A stretch of DNA of 64,000 bases from Bacteroidia bacterium. Its GTDB lineage: Bacteria > Bacteroidota > Bacteroidia > J057. Numbering within the stretch: the first letter of the stretch is position 1; every line of letters starts with the position of its first letter. Below are positions 55,035-63,256 of the stretch, one piece after another. The DNA is taken from positions 1,116,001 to 1,180,000 of the forward strand of contig JAWKNO010000001.1 of the NCBI GenBank assembly GCA_041391665.1, read 5' to 3'. The position numbers and the translations under genes were made by a program. The notes below the pieces were generated by a model. That model had not been told where the DNA came from, did no database searches, and was given only the letters and a program-made list of their open reading frames with translations.

Positions 55035-57107
55035 ATGGTGAAACAGTTAAAAGATACCGGACATTATTTTAACCGTGAACTAAGCTGGCTGAGGTTTAAT
55101 GATCGGGTGCTGGAAGAAGCTGCGGATGTGTCTCATCCCTTGCTGGAGCGGTTGAAGTTTATTGCGATTTTTAGCTCCAATCTGGATGAATTTTTTATGA
55201 TTCGCGTGGCGGGACTTAAAGAGCAGCTTGCCGCCGGGGTACGGGATATTGCTGCGGATGGTCTGACGCCCGAAGAAATTCTTTTTCACATTTCGGATCA
55301 GGTTCACCGGGCAGTTGCTTTACAGTACACGTTGCTGGACGAAGATATTCTCCCCAAACTCCACAAAAAAGGCATCCGGCTTCGCAACATAGCCAACCTC
55401 CGTAAAAATCAGAAAGCCGAGCTTCAGAAATATTTTCGGGAGCAGGTATATCCGGTGCTGACTCCATTGGCGGTAGATCCCACCCATCCTTTTCCTCAAC
55501 TTAAAGGATTGGGGCTTAATCTTCTGGTAGAAGTTCGGAAGCCGTATCATAATGAGAGCAAAGTAGCGGTTGTGCATATTCCCTCTACCTTACCGCGTTT
55601 TATTCCTCTCGATAATGAGTCGGGGAAAACGGACTTTGTGCTGATTGAAGATCTGATACGCGAACATGTAGGGCAGTTGTTTCCCAATATGAAGGTGTTG
55701 AATGTATCGGAGTTTCGCATTACCCGCAATGCCGACCTGGATCTTTCCGAGGCGGAGGCCGATGATTTGCTCAAACTGATCGAACGGGAGTTGCGAAAAC
55801 GAAGGGCAGGGACATTGATCCGGCTGGAGGTGAGCCATGAAATGACGGAGGAAAACCGCAAATTTTTAAAAAACGTAACCCGTCTGCTGGAAGCAGACGT
55901 TTATGACGTTCCCTCATTCCTCGACCTTTCGGCTTTTATGGCTTTTCTTTCACTTGGGCACAATGACCTGAAGGACCCACCTTTTTCCCCGGCACTTAGC
56001 CACAGGTTTGTGCATGACCGCAATGTGTTTGAAACCATTTCCCAGGGGGATATCCTGCTTCACCACCCGTATGACAGTTTCAACCATGTGGTAGATTTTA
56101 TACAGGAAGCTGCCGAAGACCCGCAGGTGCTGGCGATCAAGCAGACGTTGTACCGCACCAGTGGCAACTCACCGATTGTGCAGGCATTAAAAATGGCTGT
56201 CAACAACGGCAAACAGGTTACCGCGCTGATCGAGCTGAAAGCCAGATTCGACGAGCAAAACAATATTGAATGGGCGAAGGAGCTGGATCGTTCCGGGGTA
56301 AATGTGGTGTATGGGGTTTTGGGCCTGAAGACCCATTGCAAGATATGTATGGTTGTGCGGCAGGAAGGACCCAAAATCCGCAGATACCTTCATCTGGGTA
56401 CAGGCAACTACAATGCGACTACGGCGCGGATATACACAGACCTTTCGCTCATGACCTGCGATGAAGCGATGGGCGAAGATGCTTCGGGGCTTTTTAACCT
56501 GTTGACAGGGTATTCGATGCAAAAGAAATGGAATAAATTTCTGGTGGCTCCGCTTACCTTGAGAGATGATATGCTTCGACTCATACGGGAGTGTACCAAT
56601 AAACATTCGGATACCAATCCTTCTAAAATCATCATTGTGATGAACTCTCTGGTTGACCCGGAGATGATTCAGGCCTTGTACCAGGCGTCGGTGAAGGGTA
56701 TAAAAGTCGAGTTGATCGTCAGGGGAATATGTTGTCTTCGTCCGGGGGTAAAGGGGATAAGTGAGAATATTCGGGTGAAAAGTATTGTAGGCAGATTTTT
56801 GGAGCATTCGCGAATATTCTATTTCAAACACAGCGGCGAGTCGCAGATTTACCTCGGCAGCGCCGACCTGATGCAGCGAAATCTCAACCGAAGGGTAGAA
56901 CTGCTGTTTCCCGTCGAAGATGCGCAGACAAAAGTACGGGTAAGGAGTATTTTACAATATTTGATCAACGATGAAGTAAAATCCCGGTATCTGACACCGG
57001 ATGGCGACTATGTCCGAAGCAAGTCCCGTGGCGGGTTTGATGTGCAGCAGTTTTTGCTCGACCAGTCGCAGGAAAAACATAAGGGCATTGATACGATTGG
57101 GGGGTGA
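55035..57107 (+). CDS. ppk1: Polyphosphate kinase 1
   Basis: 690 residues. Ppk1 polymerises the gamma-phosphate of ATP. The N-terminal YFNRELSWLRFNDRVLEEA is present, then the catalytic histidine motifs KTHCK and YLHLGTGNYN, and FKHSGESQIYLGSADLMQRNLNRRVE near the end. A complete gene. Its stop is 4 nt from the stop of the nitroreductase on the opposite strand. Confidence 0.95.
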   Translation: MVKQLKDTGHYFNRELSWLRFNDRVLEEAADVSHPLLERLKFIAIFSSNLDEFFMIRVAGLKEQLAAGVRDIAADGLTPEEILFHISDQVHRAVALQYTLLDEDILPKLHKKGIRLRNIANLRKNQKAELQKYFREQVYPVLTPLAVDPTHPFPQLKGLGLNLLVEVRKPYHNESKVAVVHIPSTLPRFIPLDNESGKTDFVLIEDLIREHVGQLFPNMKVLNVSEFRITRNADLDLSEAEADDLLKLIERELRKRRAGTLIRLEVSHEMTEENRKFLKNVTRLLEADVYDVPSFLDLSAFMAFLSLGHNDLKDPPFSPALSHRFVHDRNVFETISQGDILLHHPYDSFNHVVDFIQEAAEDPQVLAIKQTLYRTSGNSPIVQALKMAVNNGKQVTALIELKARFDEQNNIEWAKELDRSGVNVVYGVLGLKTHCKICMVVRQEGPKIRRYLHLGTGNYNATTARIYTDLSLMTCDEAMGEDASGLFNLLTGYSMQKKWNKFLVAPLTLRDDMLRLIRECTNKHSDTNPSKIIIVMNSLVDPEMIQALYQASVKGIKVELIVRGICCLRPGVKGISENIRVKSIVGRFLEHSRIFYFKHSGESQIYLGSADLMQRNLNRRVELLFPVEDAQTKVRVRSILQYLINDEVKSRYLTPDGDYVRSKSRGGFDVQQFLLDQSQEKHKGIDTIGG

Positions 57108-57111
57108 AACC

Positions 57112-57711
57112 TCACTCCACCCACTCCACCTTCTCCTGCCACGTAGTTTTCCTGAGGCCTTCGGGCCATTCGCCGGTAGGTACACCCAGATAAAAAAATC
57201 CCAAACATTTGTCAGTAGGGGATAAGCCCAGCCAGGTTTTCATTTCGTCGGTATAAGTCGCTCCGCCACTGCTCCAGTAGCCCCCGATGCCCAGGGCAGT
57301 AGCAGTCAGATGCATATTCTGAACGGCAGCCGCGACAGCGGCAATTTCTTCGGTCTCGGGTATCTTGGGATTTGTACCTGCCCGCATGCAGATCGCAATG
57401 ATATGGGAGCACTTCAAGGGATTGTTGCGCAGCTTGTCGTATTTGACCGGGGTGAATTTGTCTTCGGGAGTCTGGGTTTTATACATTCCCGAATGCGCCT
57501 CCCCCAGATTTTTCAGCCCTTCTCCCGTAAATACCTTAAAAAACCAGGGTTCTGTATGCCCGTGATTGGGTGCCCAATGGGCGTTTTCCAGCATTAATTC
57601 GATGGATTCCCGTGGAATCACTTCCCCGGAGTACTGCCGCGGGAAAATGGATCGGCGGGTGCGGATCAGCCGGGAGACGGCCTCTGTGTTGAAAAGAGAT
57701 TGTATCGGCAT
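57112..57711 (-). CDS. Nitroreductase-family protein
   Basis: 199 residues. FMN-binding RTRRSIFPRQYSGEVI at the start, WAPNHGHTEPWFFKVF in place of the usual WAPSxxNxQPW, and ALGIGGYWSSGGA and LGFFYLGVPTGEWP towards the end, as in the YdjA-like group. Reduces nitro or quinone groups with NAD(P)H; substrate unknown. Confidence 0.87.
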   Translation of the reverse strand: MPIQSLFNTEAVSRLIRTRRSIFPRQYSGEVIPRESIELMLENAHWAPNHGHTEPWFFKVFTGEGLKNLGEAHSGMYKTQTPEDKFTPVKYDKLRNNPLKCSHIIAICMRAGTNPKIPETEEIAAVAAAVQNMHLTATALGIGGYWSSGGATYTDEMKTWLGLSPTDKCLGFFYLGVPTGEWPEGLRKTTWQEKVEWVE

Positions 57712-57802
57712 CTGATAAAATAGTCAGTAGTTTACTGGTCTAGTCATTTTGTTGAAAAGTTGTAAATTTAAACTCTGTTAGAATCTATTCAAAACGTACC
57801 CT

Positions 57803-58957
57803 ATGGATGCATCGGAATTGATGAGACTGATAAGCAACGGAGAAACAAGTGTTGTGCAGTTCAAAGAAAATATTAAAAATGAACATAGTGTGGCTCAGGA
57901 GATGGTTGCTTTTTCAAATAGCAAAGGTGGCAGGATACTTATTGGGGTAAATGATAAAACATGGGATATTACTGGACTCTCTGCATTAGATTTAAGGCGT
58001 CTCACAGACCTGCTTGTGAATGCAGCTAATGAGCATGTCAAAAGTCCGATCTTCATAGAAACCGAAACAGTCGATGTTGATGGTAAAAAAGTAATGGTCG
58101 TATCTGTTCCGGAAGGCACAGATAAGCCCTACAAAGATAAGGATGGAATTATTTTCCTGAAAAATGGAGCGAACAAAAGGAAGGTGACCAGCAATGAAGA
58201 GTTGGCGCGTTTGCTTCAGAGCAGTGGTAACTTATACGCAGAAGAACGTATCATTCCCCACAGTACTTATGAAGATATTGACTGGAATAAGTTTAAGGCT
58301 TTTTATGAAGAAACTTATAAGGAACCTTGCGAAAAACCATATCTGGACAGGTATCTTCAAAATCTCAGATTGGGAGCGAATGGCAAACTCAACTTAGCGG
58401 GTGCCTTATTATTTACAGATAAACCTCAAAAAACTATAACAGGCTTTTTTATTACAGCTATCTGGTTTTGGGGAAATAATCATTGGGAAGAAAAATACCG
58501 AAGCAGTGAAAATCTGCAAGGTACACTGAGTGAGCAGTACAGGAAAGGGTATGACTTTGTGTTATCTAAATTGCAAAAAGTTCAGGCTGGACAATCCTTT
58601 AATAGTATCGGTAAATCTGAGATACCCGAAATTGTCATTCAGGAATTGCTTGCCAATGCCTTGATTCATCGCGATTATTTCATTCAGGATACAATTAAAC
58701 TGTTTGTATTTGAAAACAGAATAGAAATAAAAAGCCCCGGCAAATTACCCAATAACCTTACCGAAGCTCAAATTCGTAGAGGAATCAGGAAAAAGCGCAA
58801 TAATATTTTAGACTCTTTCGCCCCCCAACTACTCAATTACAGAGGTGCTGGTAGTGGGATTCTTCGTGCACTTGAAGCCTGGCCGCAGATAGATTTTATC
58901 AATGATATAGAAGCTGAACAGTTTACCGTCATTATTCACAGAACACAGTCAGCCTGA
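57803..58957 (+). CDS. AlbA_2 (Schlafen-type) DNA-binding protein with GHKL-like C-terminus
   Basis: 384 residues. The N-terminal AlbA_2 domain is recognisable: ESVVQFKEN type (ETSVVQFKENIK), AFSNSKGGRILIGV, and DGKKVMVVSVPEGTDKPYKDKDGIIFLKNGANKRKVTS. The C-terminal part has QELLANALIHRDY and ENRIEIKSPGKLPNNLTEAQI, the GHKL-ATPase-like block (N box and G box reduced) usual in these proteins. Probably a transcriptional regulator or a conflict-system component. The next gene follows at 15 nt. Confidence 0.83.
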   Translation: MDASELMRLISNGETSVVQFKENIKNEHSVAQEMVAFSNSKGGRILIGVNDKTWDITGLSALDLRRLTDLLVNAANEHVKSPIFIETETVDVDGKKVMVVSVPEGTDKPYKDKDGIIFLKNGANKRKVTSNEELARLLQSSGNLYAEERIIPHSTYEDIDWNKFKAFYEETYKEPCEKPYLDRYLQNLRLGANGKLNLAGALLFTDKPQKTITGFFITAIWFWGNNHWEEKYRSSENLQGTLSEQYRKGYDFVLSKLQKVQAGQSFNSIGKSEIPEIVIQELLANALIHRDYFIQDTIKLFVFENRIEIKSPGKLPNNLTEAQIRRGIRKKRNNILDSFAPQLLNYRGAGSGILRALEAWPQIDFINDIEAEQFTVIIHRTQSA

Positions 58958-58972
58958 TCAAAAAATCCATTC

Positions 58973-60109
58973 ATGAAACTCCTCAAACCTTTTTCCCTCT
59001 CCGGCTCTGACCATGACGGCAACGAATACCTTCAGCACCGCCAATGGATGCGTTTTGTCAACGTCCTGGGGGTAGGCATTCACCGCATTGCTGAGGAGCA
59101 GACCAACCGCCTCATTGAGGCCAACCGTGAAATCGGCAACCAACTCGATACGACGCTCAAAACGGGTTTCCACAACCTCGAAACCGGCCAGAAAAAAATC
59201 CATAGCGCGCTCATCGACCAGACCGAAGTCATTCGCGAAGGTTTTGAAGAACTGGATGTTACCCTCTCTGCGGGCTTTGATCAGGTTGCCGGCGGACTCA
59301 ATGAAGTTGCCAACCGCGTCGACCAGGTCAGCATGTCTGTCATTACTTCCGGAGAAAAACTGGCAAAAGGCATGATGGGACTCAAAGCTTCCCTCGATAT
59401 GGGTATGGTCAATATCGTTTCTCAATTTGAACTTCAGCGAACAGAAATCCAGTCCGGATTTGACCGGATGACGCATATTCTCGAAAATAACCGCAAAACT
59501 GAAGCCCACGAAAGATACCGGGACGGGAAAATGGAGTACGAGCGGTATCTTCAGCATCCTGACGAACCACAGTTTCTGACCGACGCTTACGAATACCTCC
59601 GGGAAAGCGTGCGCATTTACCGGGGAAATCCATTCTGCCACCTGTATCTGGGGCATATTTTTCAGGAACCCGCGCAATACTACGATCTTGAAAAGTCGTT
59701 GGAACATTATCAGTTGTGTGCCACCTATGCCAAAGGTATTCCCAATCCACCACTGGCTGCACTGGGGTATTTCCTCTCCGCATGGGTCAATTATGCGCTG
59801 GGCAATATAGATGCAGCCATAGAAGAAGGCGAAAAAGTACGGGAGTTTGACCCTGAGGGTATTCCAGAAAACTACTTCAATCTGGCCAAGTTTTACGCAA
59901 GGAAAAAAGATACCCAAAAATCCCTCGACAGGCTGGATTTTGCTGTGCAGAAGTTTGACCCTGCTTATAGTGTTAAAGCAGATATGGACGACGATTTTCA
60001 GAATATCAGACCTGATCTCGATACTTATTTTGAAGCAATTCGTAACGCAGCCGCTCAAAACTGGGAACAAAAAATGAAGGAAATGGGGTTACTGAAACTA
60101 CTGCCATGA
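58973..60109 (+). CDS. Coiled-coil plus TPR protein
   Basis: 378 residues. Residues about 30-175 are a long helix with heptads, rich in short chemoreceptor-like runs (LDTTLKTGFHNLETGQKKI, VIREGFEELDVTLSAGFDQVAGGLNEVANRVDQ). Residues about 180-370 are tetratricopeptide-type helices (FCHLYLGHIFQEPAQYYDLEKSLEHYQLCATYA; SAWVNYALGNIDAAIEEGEKVREFDPEGIPENYFNLAKFYA). It ends in an ATGA overlap with the truncated first copy of the MORN gene start. Probably soluble; works with the AlbA and MORN proteins by position. Confidence 0.76.
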   Translation: MKLLKPFSLSGSDHDGNEYLQHRQWMRFVNVLGVGIHRIAEEQTNRLIEANREIGNQLDTTLKTGFHNLETGQKKIHSALIDQTEVIREGFEELDVTLSAGFDQVAGGLNEVANRVDQVSMSVITSGEKLAKGMMGLKASLDMGMVNIVSQFELQRTEIQSGFDRMTHILENNRKTEAHERYRDGKMEYERYLQHPDEPQFLTDAYEYLRESVRIYRGNPFCHLYLGHIFQEPAQYYDLEKSLEHYQLCATYAKGIPNPPLAALGYFLSAWVNYALGNIDAAIEEGEKVREFDPEGIPENYFNLAKFYARKKDTQKSLDRLDFAVQKFDPAYSVKADMDDDFQNIRPDLDTYFEAIRNAAAQNWEQKMKEMGLLKLLP

Positions 60110-60171
60110 GAATGTTTATTCCCGAAAAAATCAGAGATGATGCGGGAATTTTGTATTTTTCAAATCAATGA
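60106..60171 (+). pseudogene. Truncated duplicate of the MORN gene start
   Basis: Reads MRMFIPEKIRDDAGILYFSNQ and stops. The first part matches MMFSPEKIRDDA, the start of the intact MORN protein at 60534. Its ATG overlaps the stop of the TPR gene (ATGA), which is the usual coupling of adjacent genes, so it marks where the MORN gene once began. Confidence 0.75.
60112..60144. repeat. Direct repeat, left copy (33 bp)
   Basis: ATGTTTAT followed by TCCCGAAAAAATCAGAGATG and ATGCG (last 25 nt identical to the right copy at 60537-60569; two mismatches in the first eight). Left border of the UPF0175/PIN insert. Confidence 0.9.
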
Positions 60172-60193
60172 GAATAATCAAATACAGAATAGG

Positions 60194-60421
60194 ATGACTA
60201 CAGTGACAATAAAAATACCAGAAAACCTTCACATCAATTCGTTTGAGGTGGGAATGTTAGTCGCGACAAGACTTTTTGAGCAGGGAAGGTTGTCTTCAGG
60301 GCAATGTGCTGAAATGGTTGGTTTATCAAAGCGCGCATTTTTGGAATTGTTGGGAAAATATGGGGTATCAGTATTTGGATATGACTTTGAAGAATTAGAA
60401 AATGATTTAAAAAATGTATAA
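60194..60421 (+). CDS. UPF0175-family antitoxin
   Basis: 75 residues from ATG 60194 (MTTVTIKIPENL). The core LFEQGRLSSGQCAEMVGLSKRAFLELLGKYGVSVFGYDFEELENDL is typical UPF0175: a short HTH-like antitoxin normally paired with a PIN-domain DUF3368 toxin. The remnant of such a toxin overlaps its end by 8 nt. An upstream in-frame ATG (60137) arises inside the duplicated fragment and is less likely. Confidence 0.85.
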   Translation: MTTVTIKIPENLHINSFEVGMLVATRLFEQGRLSSGQCAEMVGLSKRAFLELLGKYGVSVFGYDFEELENDLKNV

Positions 60422-60494
60422 GCTGGTTATTGCCGATACAAGCTGTTTGATTGTTCTTCAAAAAGTCGCCCAGATACTCGAACGATATGAGTAA
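60414..60494 (+). pseudogene. Truncated PIN-domain (DUF3368) toxin remnant
   Basis: A 26-codon reading frame begins MYKLVIADTSCLIVLQKV, the N-terminal strand and first catalytic Asp (ADTSCLI) of DUF3368 toxins, and then ends AQILERYE and stop. A full toxin is about 150 residues, so most of it has been lost. It overlaps the antitoxin stop by 8 nt, as an intact pair would. Confidence 0.8.
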
Positions 60495-60533
60495 CAAAAA
60501 ACAATCGGAGGGCTTCAGATTATAAGTTTAAGT

Positions 60534-62249
60534 ATGATGTTTTCTCCCGAAAAAATCAGAGATGATGCGTTTCGCCAGAAATTTCAAGAGAAACTGCTGC
60601 AGATTCAGGCTGTCCGGGAGAAACATACCTTCCTCGAATATACCCTCAACAGGCCTCTGTTTGAAGAGTTAAATACCCTCTTTGAAGAAAATCTTCAGGC
60701 TTACGAAAGTTGTTATGAAATCCCGCTTAGCCGTTTAACGGCCATTCAAACCGATTTTGAAAACATACAAAAAACGATTCACCCGCTGCGCCTCAACAAG
60801 GTGCAACAGTTGATGAAAGAGGCGGAAAATTTGCTCGAAAAGGAGGACTATGTCGTAAATGCCCGGGCGATTGAAAAGCTGGATGAACTGGAAATGCATA
60901 TTCAAAAGGCCCGGGATGAGTTTGCCGCATGGGAAAAAGATCTGGCAAAATGGCGGCTTCGCCTTAAAGAGGTGATGACGCTCGTCTGGGCTGAAGATTA
61001 CGCCAGCCTTAAGGCGCATTATCAGGAGGTAAAACTAACCCTGACTTCCGAAGAGCTTCCTCCTTCGCAGATCATTCCCGATGAAACGCAAATTCAAAAT
61101 TTTATACAAAAACGTGCAGATGCCTTTACCCGGCTGAAAAAAAAGGCCGCACTTTCGAAAAGGCTTTTTAAGAAAGTCTCGGAGGCGGAACCGGCATTTT
61201 TCCCGCTTTCAGAGTTTCTCCTTTTGGAAAAAGAGGTTGACAGGTATATAAAAACGAGAATTTACCGGGTGGGTGCCGCAAGCCTGGCCGGGGTGGCTTT
61301 GGTTATTGCCACGTTTATTTATCTGCCTGGTATTATCGGAAACTGGCAGGAAAATAGTTTGTGGGAAAAAGCTGTGTCTGAAAATACGCTGATCAGTTAT
61401 CAGGAGTATCTGATCAAGTTTCCCCGCGGAAAACATATCGTGGAGGCTTATGATGCGATGAATCATATTCCCACCGGCAAACTCAAACGGTATGAAGACA
61501 GGTTTGGTGTTTCTTTTGAATATGAAGGCGAACTCACCGACCTGAAACCTCACGGTAAAGGAGCGGCTACCTATCCCGACGGCTCCGTTTATGAAGGATA
61601 CTGGGAAATGGGCGTGCGTGATAGCTTTGGTCTTTGGCGCGATACATTGGGGGGGAGTTATGAAGGTCAATGGGTAAACGGGGTCAGGCAGGGGCGTGGA
61701 AAATATATTTACCCTGATGGCAGCATCTATGAAGGTCAATGGAAAAATGATGAAATAACGGGCCAGGGAACGATGGCCTATGCCGATGGAAGCAAATACA
61801 CCGGCACATGGAAATCTGGCCTTCCTGAAGGAAAAGGGATTTTGTCATTTGGCAAAAACGGCTCTTATTCGGGGCAATGGGTTTCCGGCAAATTTCATCA
61901 AAACGGCATACTGAAAGATACAACAGGTATCGTCTATAGCGGACAATGGGCGAATGGCCAGCGAGAAGGAGAAGGCCGGCAAAACTGGCCCGATGGGAGA
62001 GAGTATATCGGAAAATGGAAGGCAGATGCAGAAAATGGAGAAGGGGTCCTCTCATGGTCAAATGGTAGCCATTTCTCCGGTATCTGGGTAAATGGGCAGA
62101 TTGACGGTACAGGAATATTTGTCTCCCGGTTCAGAGATGAATATAAAGGCTATTGGAAAGGTACAATTGATAGTCTGGCATTATACGACGGGGAGGGAAA
62201 TATATTCAAACAGGGGAAATTGGAAGGCGGTCTTTTTATCGGACAATAG
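60534..62249 (+). CDS. Membrane-anchored MORN-repeat protein
   Basis: 571 residues. Residues 1-235 are soluble and mostly helical, residues about 243-265 a membrane helix (RVGAASLAGVALVIATFIYLPGII), residues about 325-560 MORN repeats, about ten of the form YxGxWxNGxxxGxGxxxYPDG (YEGQWVNGVRQGRGKYIYPDGS; YEGQWKNDEITGQGTMAYADG; YSGQWANGQREGEGRQNWPDG). The start copies the truncated upstream fragment at 60106. Possibly a membrane scaffold. Ancestrally it followed the TPR gene directly. Confidence 0.87.
   Translation: MMFSPEKIRDDAFRQKFQEKLLQIQAVREKHTFLEYTLNRPLFEELNTLFEENLQAYESCYEIPLSRLTAIQTDFENIQKTIHPLRLNKVQQLMKEAENLLEKEDYVVNARAIEKLDELEMHIQKARDEFAAWEKDLAKWRLRLKEVMTLVWAEDYASLKAHYQEVKLTLTSEELPPSQIIPDETQIQNFIQKRADAFTRLKKKAALSKRLFKKVSEAEPAFFPLSEFLLLEKEVDRYIKTRIYRVGAASLAGVALVIATFIYLPGIIGNWQENSLWEKAVSENTLISYQEYLIKFPRGKHIVEAYDAMNHIPTGKLKRYEDRFGVSFEYEGELTDLKPHGKGAATYPDGSVYEGYWEMGVRDSFGLWRDTLGGSYEGQWVNGVRQGRGKYIYPDGSIYEGQWKNDEITGQGTMAYADGSKYTGTWKSGLPEGKGILSFGKNGSYSGQWVSGKFHQNGILKDTTGIVYSGQWANGQREGEGRQNWPDGREYIGKWKADAENGEGVLSWSNGSHFSGIWVNGQIDGTGIFVSRFRDEYKGYWKGTIDSLALYDGEGNIFKQGKLEGGLFIGQ
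60537..60569. repeat. Direct repeat, right copy (33 bp)
   Basis: Second copy of the 33-bp sequence described at 60112-60144; here it is the start of the intact MORN gene (its second Met codon onward). Right border of the inserted cassette. Confidence 0.9.
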
Positions 62250-62462
62250 TTGCCCCTGCATCAACGGTTCCATTAATACGCCAGATTTTACCATTGAGCC
62301 TTTTTGAGTCAGAAACAGGCTATTTCTTCCGTATCTTCATTTTACTAAAGGGGTATAATAGATCCATGAGTCATTCTCCTTGTTGACTCTATAGGAATAA
62401 CCATCCTTATCAGTGATTGCCCCTCCGTTCTTATGTTTGGTTTAACACTAATATCCATACGA

Positions 62463-63242
62463 ATGGCGACTCCTTTGTTTATAGATGACCAGAGTGAATG
62501 GGACTTTTACTTCTGCACGATAGAAGATAAACCCGCATCCATCATGCTTGACCTTGCACTTATTCATACGGCTCCCCTGTCTGGAAAAAACGAATTCCTC
62601 CAGGTTGCAATAAACCTCAATTTCCCCAATGAGCATGGCCTTACCAATCCTGCGGAAGCGGAGATCCTCTATCTGATGGAAGATCAGCTGGCAGAGCATA
62701 TTGCTGCAACATTAGGGGGGATTTATGCGGGAAGAAATACAACCGGAGGCCAACGGATATTTTATTTCTACTGCAATTCATCCATTGATTATGAGCGTAT
62801 TGTGGATGAAGCCTTGGAAGGATTTTCAACCCATACTTATTCCAGCAGGGCTCAGAAGGATTCTGACTGGTCTTTTTATTTACAGTTTCTATATCCTTCC
62901 CAACTGGAATACCAGTCTATCCTCAACCGCAGGGTCATTGACAATTTGAAAAAGGAAGGGGATGACCTTTCTGATCCAAGAGAAATTGAACACTATCTGT
63001 ATTTCCCGACACGTGAGCTGAGAGAGGCATTTGAAGAAAAAGCCGAATCGGAAAACTTTCGTATCATCAGCCGTAATTACGATTCCGGAGAAACCGAAAA
63101 CCCCTACGGTCTGGTAATTGCCCGGGAAGATAAGATTGATCCTCAAATCATGGACGAGATTGTCATGTTTCTGGTGCTCAAGTCTGCTGAGGAAAAAGGC
63201 GAATACGATGGGTGGGGAACCGGCTTGTCTATTTCTGCCTGA
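62463..63242 (+). CDS. DUF695 plus RraB-like protein
   Basis: 259 residues from ATG 62463 (MATPLFIDDQSEWDFYFC); the frame opens at 62433. The first half is DUF695-like (DKPASIMLDLALIHTAPL, LQVAINLNFPNEHGL, GGQRIFYFYC). The second half resembles the RNase E regulator RraB (RRVIDNLKKEGDDLSDPREIEHYLYFPTRELREAFEEKAESENFRI). This pairing is known in other bacteria; function not established. Confidence 0.78.
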   Translation: MATPLFIDDQSEWDFYFCTIEDKPASIMLDLALIHTAPLSGKNEFLQVAINLNFPNEHGLTNPAEAEILYLMEDQLAEHIAATLGGIYAGRNTTGGQRIFYFYCNSSIDYERIVDEALEGFSTHTYSSRAQKDSDWSFYLQFLYPSQLEYQSILNRRVIDNLKKEGDDLSDPREIEHYLYFPTRELREAFEEKAESENFRIISRNYDSGETENPYGLVIAREDKIDPQIMDEIVMFLVLKSAEEKGEYDGWGTGLSISA

Positions 63243-63256
63243 CAGGTTGCGATGAG

